NCBI RefSeq assembly: GCF_900128945.1
Contig: NZ_FQUD01000001.1
Coordinates: 744,001-808,000 of the forward strand
Source of the DNA: Chryseobacterium sp. OV279
GTDB lineage: Bacteria; Bacteroidota; Bacteroidia; Flavobacteriales; Weeksellaceae
Direction: 5' to 3'
Length of the DNA: 64,000 bases
A model generated the notes under the pieces. It was not told where the DNA came from. It did no database searches and saw only the letters and a list, made by a program, of their open reading frames with translations. The position numbers and the translations under genes were made by a program. This document shows positions 7,839 to 16,680 of this stretch, piece by piece. The stretch's first letter is position 1, and each line of letters begins with the position of its first letter.

Positions 7839-8813
7839 TTAAAACAAATCGTTCGCTGTAATACTCTTGTCGTGTTTTGTATAATCCACCGGTCTTTTTG
7901 CAAAGAAATCATCCATAGAGTTGGCGAAAACTTCCTCTTCAAACCATTTCATTGGACGGTATTGCTCAGGAGTCACGTTGTAACGGGTTTCCATGTCGAT
8001 TTTCTTCAAACTGTCGTCTACACGGTATTTCATGAAGTTCAGAAGGTCTTCTTTTGAGAAAACGGTTAATTCTCCCAGTTCAAAGATCCAGTCTAAGATT
8101 TCACCTTCCAGCTCGATAGACTGATCTACCAGCGTGTAGATGTCTTCAATGTCAGAATCTGTTAACAGATCAGGCTGTTCCTCACGGATTTTGTTGATCA
8201 GGTAGATTCCGGCGTTAGCGTGGATTTGCTCGTCGATAGAAGTCCATGCGATGATATTGGAAACGTTCTTCATGTATCCTTTGAATCTTGTGAAAGAAAG
8301 GATGATCGCGAATTGTGAGAAAAGCGATACGTTTTCGATCAGGATACTGAATAATAAAAGGGAAGATACATACTCTTTAGGCGTAGTGGAATTGGCATGT
8401 TTCAAGACATTCGAAAGGAAGTCAATTCTCTTTTTTACGGCAGGAATTTCAATAACATTGGTAAATTCTTCGTTGTATCCCAATACCTCTACCAAACGGG
8501 AATAGGCTTCGGAATGACGGAATTCACATTCTGCAAAAGTAGCTCCCAGTCCATTGAATTCAGGTTTTGGCAAGTGGTTGTATAGGTTTCCCCAGAATGT
8601 CTTTACAGACACCTCGATCTGTGCAATGGCAAGCAATGCATTTTTCACAGCGTGTTTTTCGTTCGGCTCTAACTGCGAATGAAAATCCTGAACATCTGCA
8701 GTAAAATCCACTTCCGAGTGCACCCAGAACGATTTGTTGATCGCCTCTACAAACTGAAGAACCTCAGGGTATTCAAATGGCTTGTAACTTACTCTCTTAT
8801 CGAAAATTCCCAT
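7839..8813 (-). CDS. nrdB: Ribonucleoside-diphosphate reductase, small (beta) subunit
   Basis: This 324-aa ferritin-like radical-generating subunit partners NrdA. Metal ligands are visible at Glu67 (QIEVSV), Glu97 and His100 (ECEFRH), with a second ligand set in the later helices (ENVSLFSQF and SIDEQIHANAG). A tyrosine sits at the canonical position, Tyr104. Length and motifs resemble the Flavobacterium johnsoniae beta subunit, which belongs to the manganese-dependent class Id and does not use the Tyr as its radical; by analogy this enzyme may be dimanganese. There is no N-terminal ATP-cone here either, although some Bacteroidota beta subunits carry one. It is the first gene of the minus-strand nrd unit. 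Confidence 0.95.
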   Translation of the reverse strand: MGIFDKRVSYKPFEYPEVLQFVEAINKSFWVHSEVDFTADVQDFHSQLEPNEKHAVKNALLAIAQIEVSVKTFWGNLYNHLPKPEFNGLGATFAECEFRHSEAYSRLVEVLGYNEEFTNVIEIPAVKKRIDFLSNVLKHANSTTPKEYVSSLLLFSILIENVSLFSQFAIILSFTRFKGYMKNVSNIIAWTSIDEQIHANAGIYLINKIREEQPDLLTDSDIEDIYTLVDQSIELEGEILDWIFELGELTVFSKEDLLNFMKYRVDDSLKKIDMETRYNVTPEQYRPMKWFEEEVFANSMDDFFAKRPVDYTKHDKSITANDLF

Positions 8814-9239
8814 ATTAAAATATCTTTAAAATTAAATAATCAGCATTACTGTGGATAACGTGGAAGTAATGCTTAACTTCTTGTATGTTTGGTATTTACG
8901 TTAGAAACATATTCACATTGGTGACTGGAGGTTTCTTGTAAAGAACTAATGACAAAGTTCGAAAAAAAGAACTGATTTTGAAAGGGGTAAATACTAATTG
9001 GCTGAGTTTTAACTCTAAAAGTTTTCCACATTTACATGAAACCAGCACGAATAATGGCTTAGAAGGGGTTATGAGGAAAAAATAAATGAAAAAACACACT
9101 TACAGTTAAACAGATTAATGCAATGTACTATAAACAAAGGAGTAATTGGTTAAACAATAAAATATTCGAATAAATTATGGTTCTTGTAACAAATTGAAAG
9201 TATCGTCTACTTATATGGGTATAAAACAAGCATCACTTC
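8814..9239. other. Divergent intergenic region between nrdB and the exporter operon
   Basis: These 426 bp between diverging transcripts should hold the promoters of nrdB (minus) and of the ABC exporter (plus). I found no exact TAnnTTTG element on either strand at a convincing distance, and no clear NrdR-box pair. A 67-codon minus-strand ORF at 8896-9099 is low-complexity and is not considered a gene. Nothing else is recognised. Confidence 0.5.
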
Positions 9240-9929
9240 ATGTTAGTAATTCAGGATCTACATAAATCATACGATACGGGGAAAAGCAAGCTGCACGTTC
9301 TTAAGGGTATTAATCTTAATATTTCCGAAGGCGAGTTTGTTTCTATTATGGGAAGTTCCGGGTCCGGAAAGTCCACGCTTCTTAATATCATCGGTATTCT
9401 GGATGAAAAAGATTCAGGGACTTATGAGCTGGATAACGTTCCTATTGAACATCTCTCTGAAGTGAAAGCTGCAGAGTACAGAAGTAAATTTTTGGGCTTT
9501 ATATTTCAGTCCTTCAACCTGATCAGCTATAAAACGGCTCTGGAAAATGTAGCACTTCCTTTATACTATCAGAATGTTCCCAGAAAAGAACGTAACAAGA
9601 AAGCCATGGAATACCTGGAGAAAGTAGGTCTTGCACAATGGGCAGATCACTTACCCAACGAACTTTCAGGGGGACAGAAACAAAGAGTTGCCATCGCAAG
9701 AGCACTGATTACAGATCCTAAAGTAGTGCTGGCAGATGAGCCTACCGGAGCACTGGATTCCAAAACAACCCATGATATTATGAAACTTCTTCAGGATATC
9801 AATAATGAAGGAAGAACCATCATCGTTGTAACCCACGAACCGGACGTAGCCGCACAAACCAAAAGAAACGTCATCCTGAAAGACGGCATCATTGAAAGTG
9901 ATGAGTTTATCAAGCAGATTGTTTTATAA
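9240..9929 (+). CDS. MacB/LolD-type ABC transporter ATP-binding protein
   Basis: This 229-aa ATPase energises an exporter whose other parts follow. Walker A is GSSGSGKST (about 38-46), the signature LSGGQKQRVAIARAL (about 141-155), Walker B VVLADEPTGAL, and the switch His lies in VVTHE. The IQDLHKSY start and the FQSFNLI Q-loop are typical of the MacB/LolD/FtsE branch. It is the first gene of the operon. The two permeases and the fusion protein lie downstream, beyond an inserted four-helix-bundle gene. The family predicts extrusion of peptides, antibiotics or lipoproteins; the substrate cannot be told. Confidence 0.92.
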   Translation: MLVIQDLHKSYDTGKSKLHVLKGINLNISEGEFVSIMGSSGSGKSTLLNIIGILDEKDSGTYELDNVPIEHLSEVKAAEYRSKFLGFIFQSFNLISYKTALENVALPLYYQNVPRKERNKKAMEYLEKVGLAQWADHLPNELSGGQKQRVAIARALITDPKVVLADEPTGALDSKTTHDIMKLLQDINNEGRTIIVVTHEPDVAAQTKRNVILKDGIIESDEFIKQIVL

Positions 9930-9936
9930 GTGAATG

Positions 9937-9961
9937 GTGAATTTTGCTTCGCAAGTCAATT
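9937..9961 (+). repeat. Left inverted repeat flanking the four-helix-bundle gene
   Basis: These 25 nt starting GTGAATTTTGCTTCGC, 8 nt after the ATPase stop, are the inverse complement of 10440-10462 except for two single-base gaps (23 of 25 positions). Together the two arms enclose the 118-codon gene. Confidence 0.8.
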
Positions 9962-10030
9962 GTGAATGTTGAATGATCAATTTTAATTAAGTAATAAAGA
10001 ACACACAAACACAAATGAAGGAAAGTAATC

Positions 10031-10387
10031 ATGTTTTTGAATCTGAACCATTATAAACTTGATGTTTATCAATCGGCCAGACAGTTAAGAATTGAATGTT
10101 ATAAAATTTTATCTGTGATTCCGGATAGTGAGAGATTTAATCTTACAGATCAGATACGCAGAGCTTCCACTTCGGTCGTGTTGAATATAACGGAAGGATG
10201 CTCCAGAAGATCGGAAACTGAAAGGAAAAGATATTTTGAAATAGCCAGAGGCTCGGTGATAGAACTGGATTCTTGTTTTGACATAGTTATAGACTGTAAT
10301 TATATCAAAAAAGAAGAATTAGTGAAAATTGAAAACTTAATAAAAACAACATTTATCCTCTTAAGTGGGATGTTGAAAAAAGAATAA
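10031..10387 (+). CDS. Four-helix bundle protein (23S rRNA intervening-sequence protein family)
   Basis: This 118-aa protein belongs to the S23/IVP four-helix family, shown by FLNLNHYKLDVYQSARQL at the start, DQIRRASTSVVLNITEGC in helix 2, and ERKRYFEIARGSVIELD in helix 3. Relatives are encoded in intervening sequences inside 23S rRNA genes of spirochaetes and proteobacteria, and the fold is shared with Avd of diversity-generating retroelements. The molecular function is not established. Here it sits inside the ABC exporter operon, between the ATPase and permease genes, flanked by a 23-25-nt inverted repeat. That suggests a mobile or formerly mobile cassette rather than an exporter component. 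Confidence 0.88.
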   Translation: MFLNLNHYKLDVYQSARQLRIECYKILSVIPDSERFNLTDQIRRASTSVVLNITEGCSRRSETERKRYFEIARGSVIELDSCFDIVIDCNYIKKEELVKIENLIKTTFILLSGMLKKE

Positions 10388-10429
10388 AAAATAATTGTGA
10401 ATTGTCAATAGAAGCAACTTTACCATTGA

Positions 10430-10480
10430 CAACAGGGTTAATTGACTTCGAAGAAAATTCACAACGGAGTTAATTGACTT
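10430..10480 (+). repeat. Direct repeat pair at the right end of the four-helix-bundle element
   Basis: CAACAGGGTTAATTGACTT (10430-10448) and CAACGGAGTTAATTGACTT (10462-10480) match at 17 of 19 positions. The first copy overlaps the right inverted-repeat arm. A local hairpin (TTGTCAAT at 10402-10409 with ATTGACAA at 10425-10432) precedes them. The stacked motifs suggest repeated insertion or amplification of an end sequence. Confidence 0.65.
10440..10462 (-). repeat. Right inverted repeat flanking the four-helix-bundle gene
   Basis: The 23 nt starting AATTGACTTCGAAG pair with 9937-9961 over their full length apart from two bulged bases. In an RNA transcript the arms could fold into a long stem that loops out the intervening gene, as intervening-sequence ends do in 23S rRNA precursors. 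Confidence 0.8.
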
Positions 10481-10503
10481 TTTACAAAGTAAAAAATAAA
10501 ACT

Positions 10504-11733
10504 ATGTTTGACCTAGATCGTTGGCAGGAAATATTCAGTTCTATTCGCAGTAATGTATTGCGGACGGTGCTTTCGGGGTTTACAGTGGCTTTGGGGCTGT
10601 TTATTTTTGTGGTTCTTTTCGGAATAGGAAAGGGGCTTCAGAATGCCTTTACCGAAGGTTTTGCAAGAGATGCACAGAATCTGATCACGATCTATACCGG
10701 TAAAACCACGATGGCTTATAAAGGACTTCAGTCCGATAGAACCGTCACGATGAATAATGACGACTACGACTTCCTCATCAATGCAGATAAAGACAAAGTA
10801 GGCGATGCCAGCCCAAGATACACCACAAGTTTAATGGTGAAATACGGAAAAGAAAGCGGTACTTACCAGGTAAACGGTGCAGAACCGGGAGAAAAGGTGA
10901 TTGAGAACAGAAAAATGCTGGACGGACGCTATCTGACGGATATGGATCTTCAGAGAAAGCAAAACGTTGCCGTCATCGGAAGAATGGTTCAGCGTGACCT
11001 GATCAAGAACGGGAGTCCGGTAGGAAAAGATCTGAACATCAATGGGACCATGTTCAAAGTGGTTGGGGTGTTTTCTGATGACGGAGGAGACTGGGACGAA
11101 AGACATATTGCAGTGCCTATCACCACCCTTCAGCAAATGAAAAAAGGCTCTGATACGGTATCTACGGTATATATTGCCTATAATGAAAAGCTGAGTCCTG
11201 AAGAAGCCATTAAATACGGTGACGAACTTAAAGACAGATTAAAATCAAGAAAGAATGTTGCTCCTGACGATGAAAACGGAGTCCGTGTCTGGAATAATGC
11301 CAAGAACATGAATGAAACCTTCCAGTTTATGGCCGTACTGACCATTATTGTAGGTTTTATCGGGATGGGAACATTATTGGCGGGGATCATCGGGATCAGT
11401 AACATCATGGTGTATATCGTAAAAGAAAGAACCAAAGAAATCGGTGTCCGTAAGGCCATCGGTGCCAAACCAAGAAGTATTGTAGCACTGATTGTACAGG
11501 AAAGTGTCGTGATAACGGTAGTTTCAGGTATTGTTGGAGTGGGAATAGGCGTTCTGGCGCTCAGCTTAATCGGCGACAGCCTCGAAGAATATTTTATCAA
11601 AAGCCCGAGCGTAGGCTGGGTAACAATCTTTATGGCGTTTATTGCTTTGGTATTTTCAGGGCTTATTGCAGGATTTGTTCCGGCGTACAGAGCTTCGAGA
11701 ATCAAACCGATAGAAGCATTAAGAACCGAGTAG
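10504..11733 (+). CDS. MacB-type ABC transporter permease 1
   Basis: This 409-aa protein is counted from the ATG at 10504 (MFDLDRWQEIF). An ATG 30 nt earlier lies inside the repeat at the end of the four-helix element and is less likely. The layout is that of a MacB permease: an N-terminal transmembrane helix (VLRTVLSGFTVALGLFIFVVLFG), a large periplasmic domain (about residues 50-270), then three helices ending in PAYRASRIKPIEALRTE. The cytoplasmic coupling motif KERTKEIGVRKAIGAKP is conserved. With the second permease it probably forms the heterodimeric membrane part of the exporter. Confidence 0.9.
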   Translation: MFDLDRWQEIFSSIRSNVLRTVLSGFTVALGLFIFVVLFGIGKGLQNAFTEGFARDAQNLITIYTGKTTMAYKGLQSDRTVTMNNDDYDFLINADKDKVGDASPRYTTSLMVKYGKESGTYQVNGAEPGEKVIENRKMLDGRYLTDMDLQRKQNVAVIGRMVQRDLIKNGSPVGKDLNINGTMFKVVGVFSDDGGDWDERHIAVPITTLQQMKKGSDTVSTVYIAYNEKLSPEEAIKYGDELKDRLKSRKNVAPDDENGVRVWNNAKNMNETFQFMAVLTIIVGFIGMGTLLAGIIGISNIMVYIVKERTKEIGVRKAIGAKPRSIVALIVQESVVITVVSGIVGVGIGVLALSLIGDSLEEYFIKSPSVGWVTIFMAFIALVFSGLIAGFVPAYRASRIKPIEALRTE

Positions 11734-11797
11734 TGATGTGATGATCAATTATCATCTATCAATCATCAATTATATTTTAAACTTATAACTCAAAGAA

Positions 11798-13069
11798 GTG
11801 AACATATTATTTAAAAAAGATACTTGGCAGGAAATTTATTATTCACTGAGGAATAATAAGCTTCGTACGTTCCTTACCATGATTGGTGTAGGCTGGGGAA
11901 TGTTTTTGTATGTGAGTCTTCTTGGAGCGGCAAAAGGGATGGAGAATGGTTTTGATAAACTGTTTTCCGGATTTGCAACCAATTCCATTTTTCTTTGGGC
12001 TCAGAAAACATCCATTCCTTATGATGGATTCCCTAAAGGAAGACAGGTTCATCTCAACTTATCCGATATGGATATGCTAAAAAGAAAAGTGAGTGCTATC
12101 GACTATATCTCACCCCAAAATGCAAGAGGAAGCTTTACCGGAACACCTGGTGAATCGATGTCCAGAAACGGAAAAAACGGGACGTATTCTCTTACGGGAG
12201 ATTACTCAGTAGGAAATAAAATTTCAGAGAAGAAACTTATTTTCGGCCGTTACATCAATGATGCCGATGTGATGGGAAATAAAAATGTAGTGGTGATTGG
12301 AGAAGAGATCTACAAGAACTTCTTTGATGCCAAGAAAAAAGAAAATCCGGTAGGAAAACAGGTCAATATAAAAGGAATATTTTTTAATGTGATCGGAGTT
12401 TTCAGGGTGAAAAAAGGCGGTGGATTTGAAAATGACCAGACGGCATTTATTCCACTTTCCACCTATACCAAAATGTATAATGCCGGAGAACAGATTGACA
12501 TGTTTGCGATTGTAAGTAAGCCTAATGCCAATGTAAACGGAGTAGAGGAAGATGTAAAGCAGGTACTGAAAACTCAAAATAAAGTATCTCCCGAAGATAC
12601 CAATGCTTTTGGAAGTTTCAACTTAGGAAAAGAATTTAAAAAACTGACGGGATTCCTTACCGGAATGCAACTTCTGACCATTATTGTAGGAACGCTGACC
12701 ATTCTTGCCGGAGTTATCGCCATCTCGAATATCCTTCTGATCACGGTAAAAGAAAGAACCAAAGAAATCGGGATCCGAAGAGCTTTAGGCGCAAAACCTG
12801 CCGAAGTAAGAAACCAGATTCTGTTGGAAAGTGTAGTGATTACCCTGTCCTCGGGGATTCTCGGATTCATGTGCGGAATCTTTGTCCTCATTATTCTAAA
12901 TGCAGTGACGCAGAACCAGGATGAATTCCCTTTCTATAATCCGACGGTAAATTACGGAAATGTATTCGGAGCTATGGCTGTTATGGTAGTCCTCGGTCTT
13001 ATTATCGGAATGATCCCGGCGCAGCGAGCAGTAAAGATCCGGCCAATTGAAGCCTTGAGATCAGAATAA
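11798..13069 (+). CDS. MacB-type ABC transporter permease 2
   Basis: This 423-aa protein starts at a GTG (11798) that gives MNILFKKDTWQEIYYSLRNNK, the expected N-terminus of this family. It has helix 1 (LRTFLTMIGVGWGMFLYVSLLG), a periplasmic MacB core to about residue 280, three C-terminal helices, the coupling motif KERTKEIGIRRALGAKP and the end PAQRAVKIRPIEALRSE. It is a clear paralogue of the preceding permease, and the pair presumably works as a heterodimer with the single ATPase upstream. The 64-bp spacer contains short ATCAAT/ATCATC repeats. Confidence 0.9.
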   Translation: MNILFKKDTWQEIYYSLRNNKLRTFLTMIGVGWGMFLYVSLLGAAKGMENGFDKLFSGFATNSIFLWAQKTSIPYDGFPKGRQVHLNLSDMDMLKRKVSAIDYISPQNARGSFTGTPGESMSRNGKNGTYSLTGDYSVGNKISEKKLIFGRYINDADVMGNKNVVVIGEEIYKNFFDAKKKENPVGKQVNIKGIFFNVIGVFRVKKGGGFENDQTAFIPLSTYTKMYNAGEQIDMFAIVSKPNANVNGVEEDVKQVLKTQNKVSPEDTNAFGSFNLGKEFKKLTGFLTGMQLLTIIVGTLTILAGVIAISNILLITVKERTKEIGIRRALGAKPAEVRNQILLESVVITLSSGILGFMCGIFVLIILNAVTQNQDEFPFYNPTVNYGNVFGAMAVMVVLGLIIGMIPAQRAVKIRPIEALRSE

Positions 13070-13195
13070 TAATGGGGTAATAGGGTTGATGTAGTAATTT
13101 GAAAATAATGACAGATTTTTTTAATGTTTAAATTCTTAAATCATTAAATATTTAAATCAGTTAAAAATCTTAATAGTAAAAAATAAACTAGATAT

Positions 13196-14389
13196 ATGAA
13201 AAAGAAATTCACTTGGAAAAAAGCCATTTATATTGTACTGGGGCTTTTATTTGCAGTGGCATTGTTCTCCGGGATCGGGTATCTCGTGAAATCAAATTCT
13301 AAAGAGAGTGAAGCTTTCCTGACCAGAAAACCATCGTACCAGAACATGGAAGATAAGGTAATGGCCACGGGAAAAATCGTTCCTAAAGAAGAAATTGAAA
13401 TCAAGCCGAACATTGCGGGAATCATTGATAAAATTTTGGTGGATGAAGGAGATAAAGTGACAGCAGGACAGCTGATCGCTACCGTGAGAATCATTCCTAA
13501 CATTGCTGACGTGAACAACGCTCAGCAGGAAGTAGTGAATTCCCAGCTGCAGATCAGTAACGCCAAGCTGAATGTGGATAACATGCAGAAACAGTATGCT
13601 ATGCAGGAAAAACTTTTTAAGCAGGGCGTAATTTCAAAGCAGGAGTATTTAAACTCACAGCAGCAGCTGTATACCCAGCAGCAAACGCTTAGAAATGCGA
13701 ACCAGCAGTTAGCGACCGCTCAAAAAAGACTATTGATTGTAAAAACCGGAGCTACTCCTGAACTTCAGGGATTGGCAACAACGCAGATCCGTTCCAAGGC
13801 ATCAGGTACCGTTCTTGAGGTTCCTGTAAAAGTAGGAAGCCAGGTGATTGAGGCCAACTCTTTCAACGCAGGTACAACGATCTGTTCCATTGCAGACCTT
13901 AATTCTTTGATCTTCCAGGGAGAAATAGACGAAGCTCAGGCAGGAAAACTGAAGCAGGGAATGGATATGAAAATCGTAATCGGTGCCCTTCAGAACAAAA
14001 CGTTCCCGGGAAAACTGACGATGATCGCGCCTAAAGGAAAAGACAATTTAGGAACCATCAAATTCCCGGTGGAAGGGGATGTGACGAATCCTAACAACGA
14101 ATACATCAGAGCGGGATTCTCTGCCAACGGAGAAATCGTCCTTAAATCTGAGAAGAACGCATTGCTATTGGATGAATCACTGGTTCAGTACGAAAAGAAA
14201 AACGGAAAAGACACGCCTTTTGTAGAAGTAAAGCAGAAGGATGGAAAGTTCAAGAAAGTCTATGTGAAATTAGGAGCCAGCGATGGAATCAATGTACAGA
14301 TCCTTTCAGGAATCACCAAAGACTCTGAAGTGAAAGTATGGAACCCTTCCGATAAAGACAAGGAAGAGCTTAAAGAAAAGAAAAAATAG
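13196..14389 (+). CDS. Periplasmic adaptor (HlyD/MacA family membrane-fusion protein)
   Basis: This 397-aa protein has an N-terminal membrane anchor (residues about 8-30). The lipoyl half-motif MATGKIVPKEEIEIKPNIAGIIDKILVDEGDKV comes next, then a coiled-coil hairpin rich in Gln and Asn (about 105-185), the second lipoyl half (SKASGTVLEVPVKVGSQV), beta-barrel and membrane-proximal domains. The Lys-rich C-terminus ends KEELKEKKK. It should bridge the MacB-like permeases to an outer-membrane channel, which is not encoded here. It is the last gene of the exporter operon, with a terminator 30 nt downstream. Confidence 0.92.
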   Translation: MKKKFTWKKAIYIVLGLLFAVALFSGIGYLVKSNSKESEAFLTRKPSYQNMEDKVMATGKIVPKEEIEIKPNIAGIIDKILVDEGDKVTAGQLIATVRIIPNIADVNNAQQEVVNSQLQISNAKLNVDNMQKQYAMQEKLFKQGVISKQEYLNSQQQLYTQQQTLRNANQQLATAQKRLLIVKTGATPELQGLATTQIRSKASGTVLEVPVKVGSQVIEANSFNAGTTICSIADLNSLIFQGEIDEAQAGKLKQGMDMKIVIGALQNKTFPGKLTMIAPKGKDNLGTIKFPVEGDVTNPNNEYIRAGFSANGEIVLKSEKNALLLDESLVQYEKKNGKDTPFVEVKQKDGKFKKVYVKLGASDGINVQILSGITKDSEVKVWNPSDKDKEELKEKKK

Positions 14390-14419
14390 TAAACAATCAC
14401 TATATATTTAAACTGTAAG

Positions 14420-14449
14420 ATCCTGGGAATTTATTCTCAGGATTTTTTT
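14420..14449 (+). terminator. Rho-independent terminator of the exporter operon
   Basis: A 10-bp stem (ATCCTGGGAA at 14420-14429 with TTCTCAGGAT at 14434-14443, one G-T pair) and a T run follow the membrane-fusion-protein gene by 30 nt. Confidence 0.85.
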
Positions 14450-14463
14450 ATTAATCAGGTCTG

Positions 14464-14493
14464 TTCATCTCTGAAATAGAATTATTAGATTTG
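14464..14493 (+). promoter_or_regulatory. Promoter of the cysteine-rich protein and GT39 genes
   Basis: TAGATTTG at 14486-14493 matches the Bacteroidota -7 consensus TAnnTTTG. A near-match to the -33 TTG (TTC at 14464-14466) lies 19 nt upstream. The ATG follows 17 nt after the -7 box, just after a terminator, which is where a promoter is expected. Confidence 0.5.
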
Positions 14494-14509
14494 ATATTAA
14501 AATAAAGAC

Positions 14510-15073
14510 ATGTGCAGGTATGCCCGAAAAACATATAAATCCCATTACACCTGTTTTAAATGCAGAAAATCATTTAAACAGACCGATACCTATGATATAC
14601 TTTCGAGAATTGAAAAAGAAAAAGTCTATCATCAACCTGATGGAACAATAAGAAATGTGGGCGATGTGTTTACAAAAGCTAAAAAAGAAGAACTGGATGC
14701 ACTGACAGAAGAGATCAACGCAAGACAAATCAAATGTCCCGAATGTGGAAACCTGATGGCAGACCTTGGATGGGATTTTAAAGCACCAAAGAAAACCGCT
14801 GTTAAAGAATGGAAAATTGTAGAAGGCCTGTTTGTCATAGGAAGGTGTTTTCACAGCTGCGGATGTGATGGGATTGGTTACATTCCACAAAATCCTAAAG
14901 ACTATGAAGAGTACTTAAAAAATACTTTGGAAGAGTACAAAAACAACGTCCTCAGCGGACTAAACAAAACGGACCGGGAATTTCCTGAAAAACGTGAATA
15001 TATTCAATTTTGGACACGAAAAGTATCAGATGTCAAAGCAGAAATAATCCGTCAAAAATTTGAAAAAGCTTAA
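14510..15073 (+). CDS. Cysteine-rich protein of unknown function with putative zinc-binding pairs
   Basis: This 187-aa cytoplasmic protein has no signal or membrane segments. Cysteine pairs at C15xxC18 (TCFKCRK) and C76xxC79 (KCPECGN), plus Cys113, Cys117 and Cys119 (RCFHSCGCDG), look like one or two zinc ribbons. A long charged helical C-terminus (about 130-187) contains FWTRKVSDVKAEIIRQKFEKA. I do not recognise a characterised relative. It is first in a short transcript with the GT39 gene, which starts 11 bp after its stop; a functional link is not evident. Confidence 0.65.
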   Translation: MCRYARKTYKSHYTCFKCRKSFKQTDTYDILSRIEKEKVYHQPDGTIRNVGDVFTKAKKEELDALTEEINARQIKCPECGNLMADLGWDFKAPKKTAVKEWKIVEGLFVIGRCFHSCGCDGIGYIPQNPKDYEEYLKNTLEEYKNNVLSGLNKTDREFPEKREYIQFWTRKVSDVKAEIIRQKFEKA

Positions 15074-15084
15074 AATCCTCCTCC

Positions 15085-16602
15085 ATGAAGAAAAACTACC
15101 TGATTCTCTTTTTCTTTATCATCGCAAAATTCATTCTCCAGTATTCCCTCATCAGCCCGGAATATGAACTGCACCGGGATGAATATTTACATCTTGATCA
15201 GGGCAATCACCTTGCATGGGGATATCTTTCTGTGCCGCCCGTTAATTCATGGCTGGCCTGGCTGGTAAAAATAGCCGGAGGTTTCGTCTTTTGGGTTAAA
15301 TTTTTTCCTGCCCTCTTCGGAGCATTAACGATTGTTGTGGTATGGAAAATCATTGAAGAACTTCAGGGAAATTTATATGCTAAAATTCTGGCTTCAACGG
15401 GCATTCTGCTTTCGGTGCTTCTCCGGATCAATATGCTTTTTCAGCCGACTTCTCTGGAAGTCCTCTTATGGACGTTTATTTATTATACATTGATTAAATA
15501 TTTCAATTCTGAAAAAGTAAAATGGCTCTACATCGCCGCTGTCATCTTCGGTATAGGTTTCCTGAATAAATACAATATTGCCTTTTCAGTGTTGGGAATG
15601 ATCCCGGCTGTTCTATTGACGAAACAAAGGAAGATCTTTCTTCAGCCGCATCTTTACGGCGCGGGATTACTGGCATTGATGATCATGCTGCCCAATCTGT
15701 TGTGGCAATACAGTAAAGGTTTTCCGGTGATTCACCACATGAAAGAACTTACGGAAAGGCAGCTGGTCCATGTCGATCGGTTTGACTTTTTTAAATCCCA
15801 GATTCTGTTTTTTATAGGTTCCTTTTTGGTGATTATTGCGGGATTATATGCTTTGCTGTTTTATAAGCCGTTTGAGAAATTCAGGTCCTTCTTCTGGATG
15901 TATGTCGTGACGATTGCGCTGTTTGTATTTTTCAAAGCCAAAGATTATTATGCCGTTGGTCTTTATCCGGTTTTTATAGGATTCGGGGCTGTTTTTCTGG
16001 CTCCTGTTTTTGAAAATGGCTGGAAGAAGTTTCTTAAACCAGTCTTTATGGTAATCCCTATTTTACTGTTTTTGCCTTTATATCAGGTCGCTTTTCCCAA
16101 TCAAAGTCCGGAATACATCACCAGCCATCCGGAACCCTACAAAAAAATGGGAATGCTCCGTTGGGAAGATGGGGAAGATCATCCGTTACCGCAGGATTTT
16201 GCAGATATGCAGGGTTGGAAAGAACTTGCTGAAAAAGTGGATAAAGAATATTCCCGTCTGTCAAAATCCGGAAATACAATGGTTCTCTGTGATAATTACG
16301 GACAAGCAGGAGCCATCAATTATTATTCAAAAAAAGATATAAAAGCGGTTTCCTTTAATGCCGATTATATCAATTGGTTTGATCTGAGTAAAAAGTATGT
16401 TCATCTGATTCGCGTGAAAGAATTTTCCAAAGATGAAGATGAGCTTAAAGAAACAGGCCCTTATTTTAATACCGGCAAAGCGGCCGATTTCATTGTCAAT
16501 AAGTTTGCCCGGGAAAAGGGAACTACCGTCTTTAGTTTTGAAGGTGCTAAAATTGATATCAGGAAGAGAATTCAAGATGAAATTGATAAAATGAAGTGGT
16601 GA
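15085..16602 (+). CDS. Membrane glycosyltransferase, GT39/ArnT-like
   Basis: This 505-aa integral membrane protein has about ten hydrophobic helices in residues 1-350 and a soluble C-terminal part (about 365-505). The first extracytoplasmic loop carries the GT-C signature with the catalytic acidic pair Asp32-Glu33 (ELHRDEYLHLDQ), followed by a helix with GYLSVPPVNSWL. Such enzymes transfer a sugar from a polyprenyl-phosphate carrier to a protein or lipid acceptor on the periplasmic side, as ArnT and Pmt enzymes do. The acceptor here is unknown. No sugar-carrier synthesis gene is adjacent. Confidence 0.85.
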   Translation: MKKNYLILFFFIIAKFILQYSLISPEYELHRDEYLHLDQGNHLAWGYLSVPPVNSWLAWLVKIAGGFVFWVKFFPALFGALTIVVVWKIIEELQGNLYAKILASTGILLSVLLRINMLFQPTSLEVLLWTFIYYTLIKYFNSEKVKWLYIAAVIFGIGFLNKYNIAFSVLGMIPAVLLTKQRKIFLQPHLYGAGLLALMIMLPNLLWQYSKGFPVIHHMKELTERQLVHVDRFDFFKSQILFFIGSFLVIIAGLYALLFYKPFEKFRSFFWMYVVTIALFVFFKAKDYYAVGLYPVFIGFGAVFLAPVFENGWKKFLKPVFMVIPILLFLPLYQVAFPNQSPEYITSHPEPYKKMGMLRWEDGEDHPLPQDFADMQGWKELAEKVDKEYSRLSKSGNTMVLCDNYGQAGAINYYSKKDIKAVSFNADYINWFDLSKKYVHLIRVKEFSKDEDELKETGPYFNTGKAADFIVNKFAREKGTTVFSFEGAKIDIRKRIQDEIDKMKW

Positions 16603-16680
16603 TATTAACACTTAATTAACTATGGCTTATCACTTTGGAGGGAGAAATATTTTCTAATTTAGCTGTAATGAATTAAACCT

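Noticed and set aside
8896-9099. 67-codon minus-strand ORF in the nrdB/exporter gap
   Set aside because: Low-complexity Phe/Lys/Leu-rich sequence without a recognisable domain in an AT-rich promoter region; judged chance.
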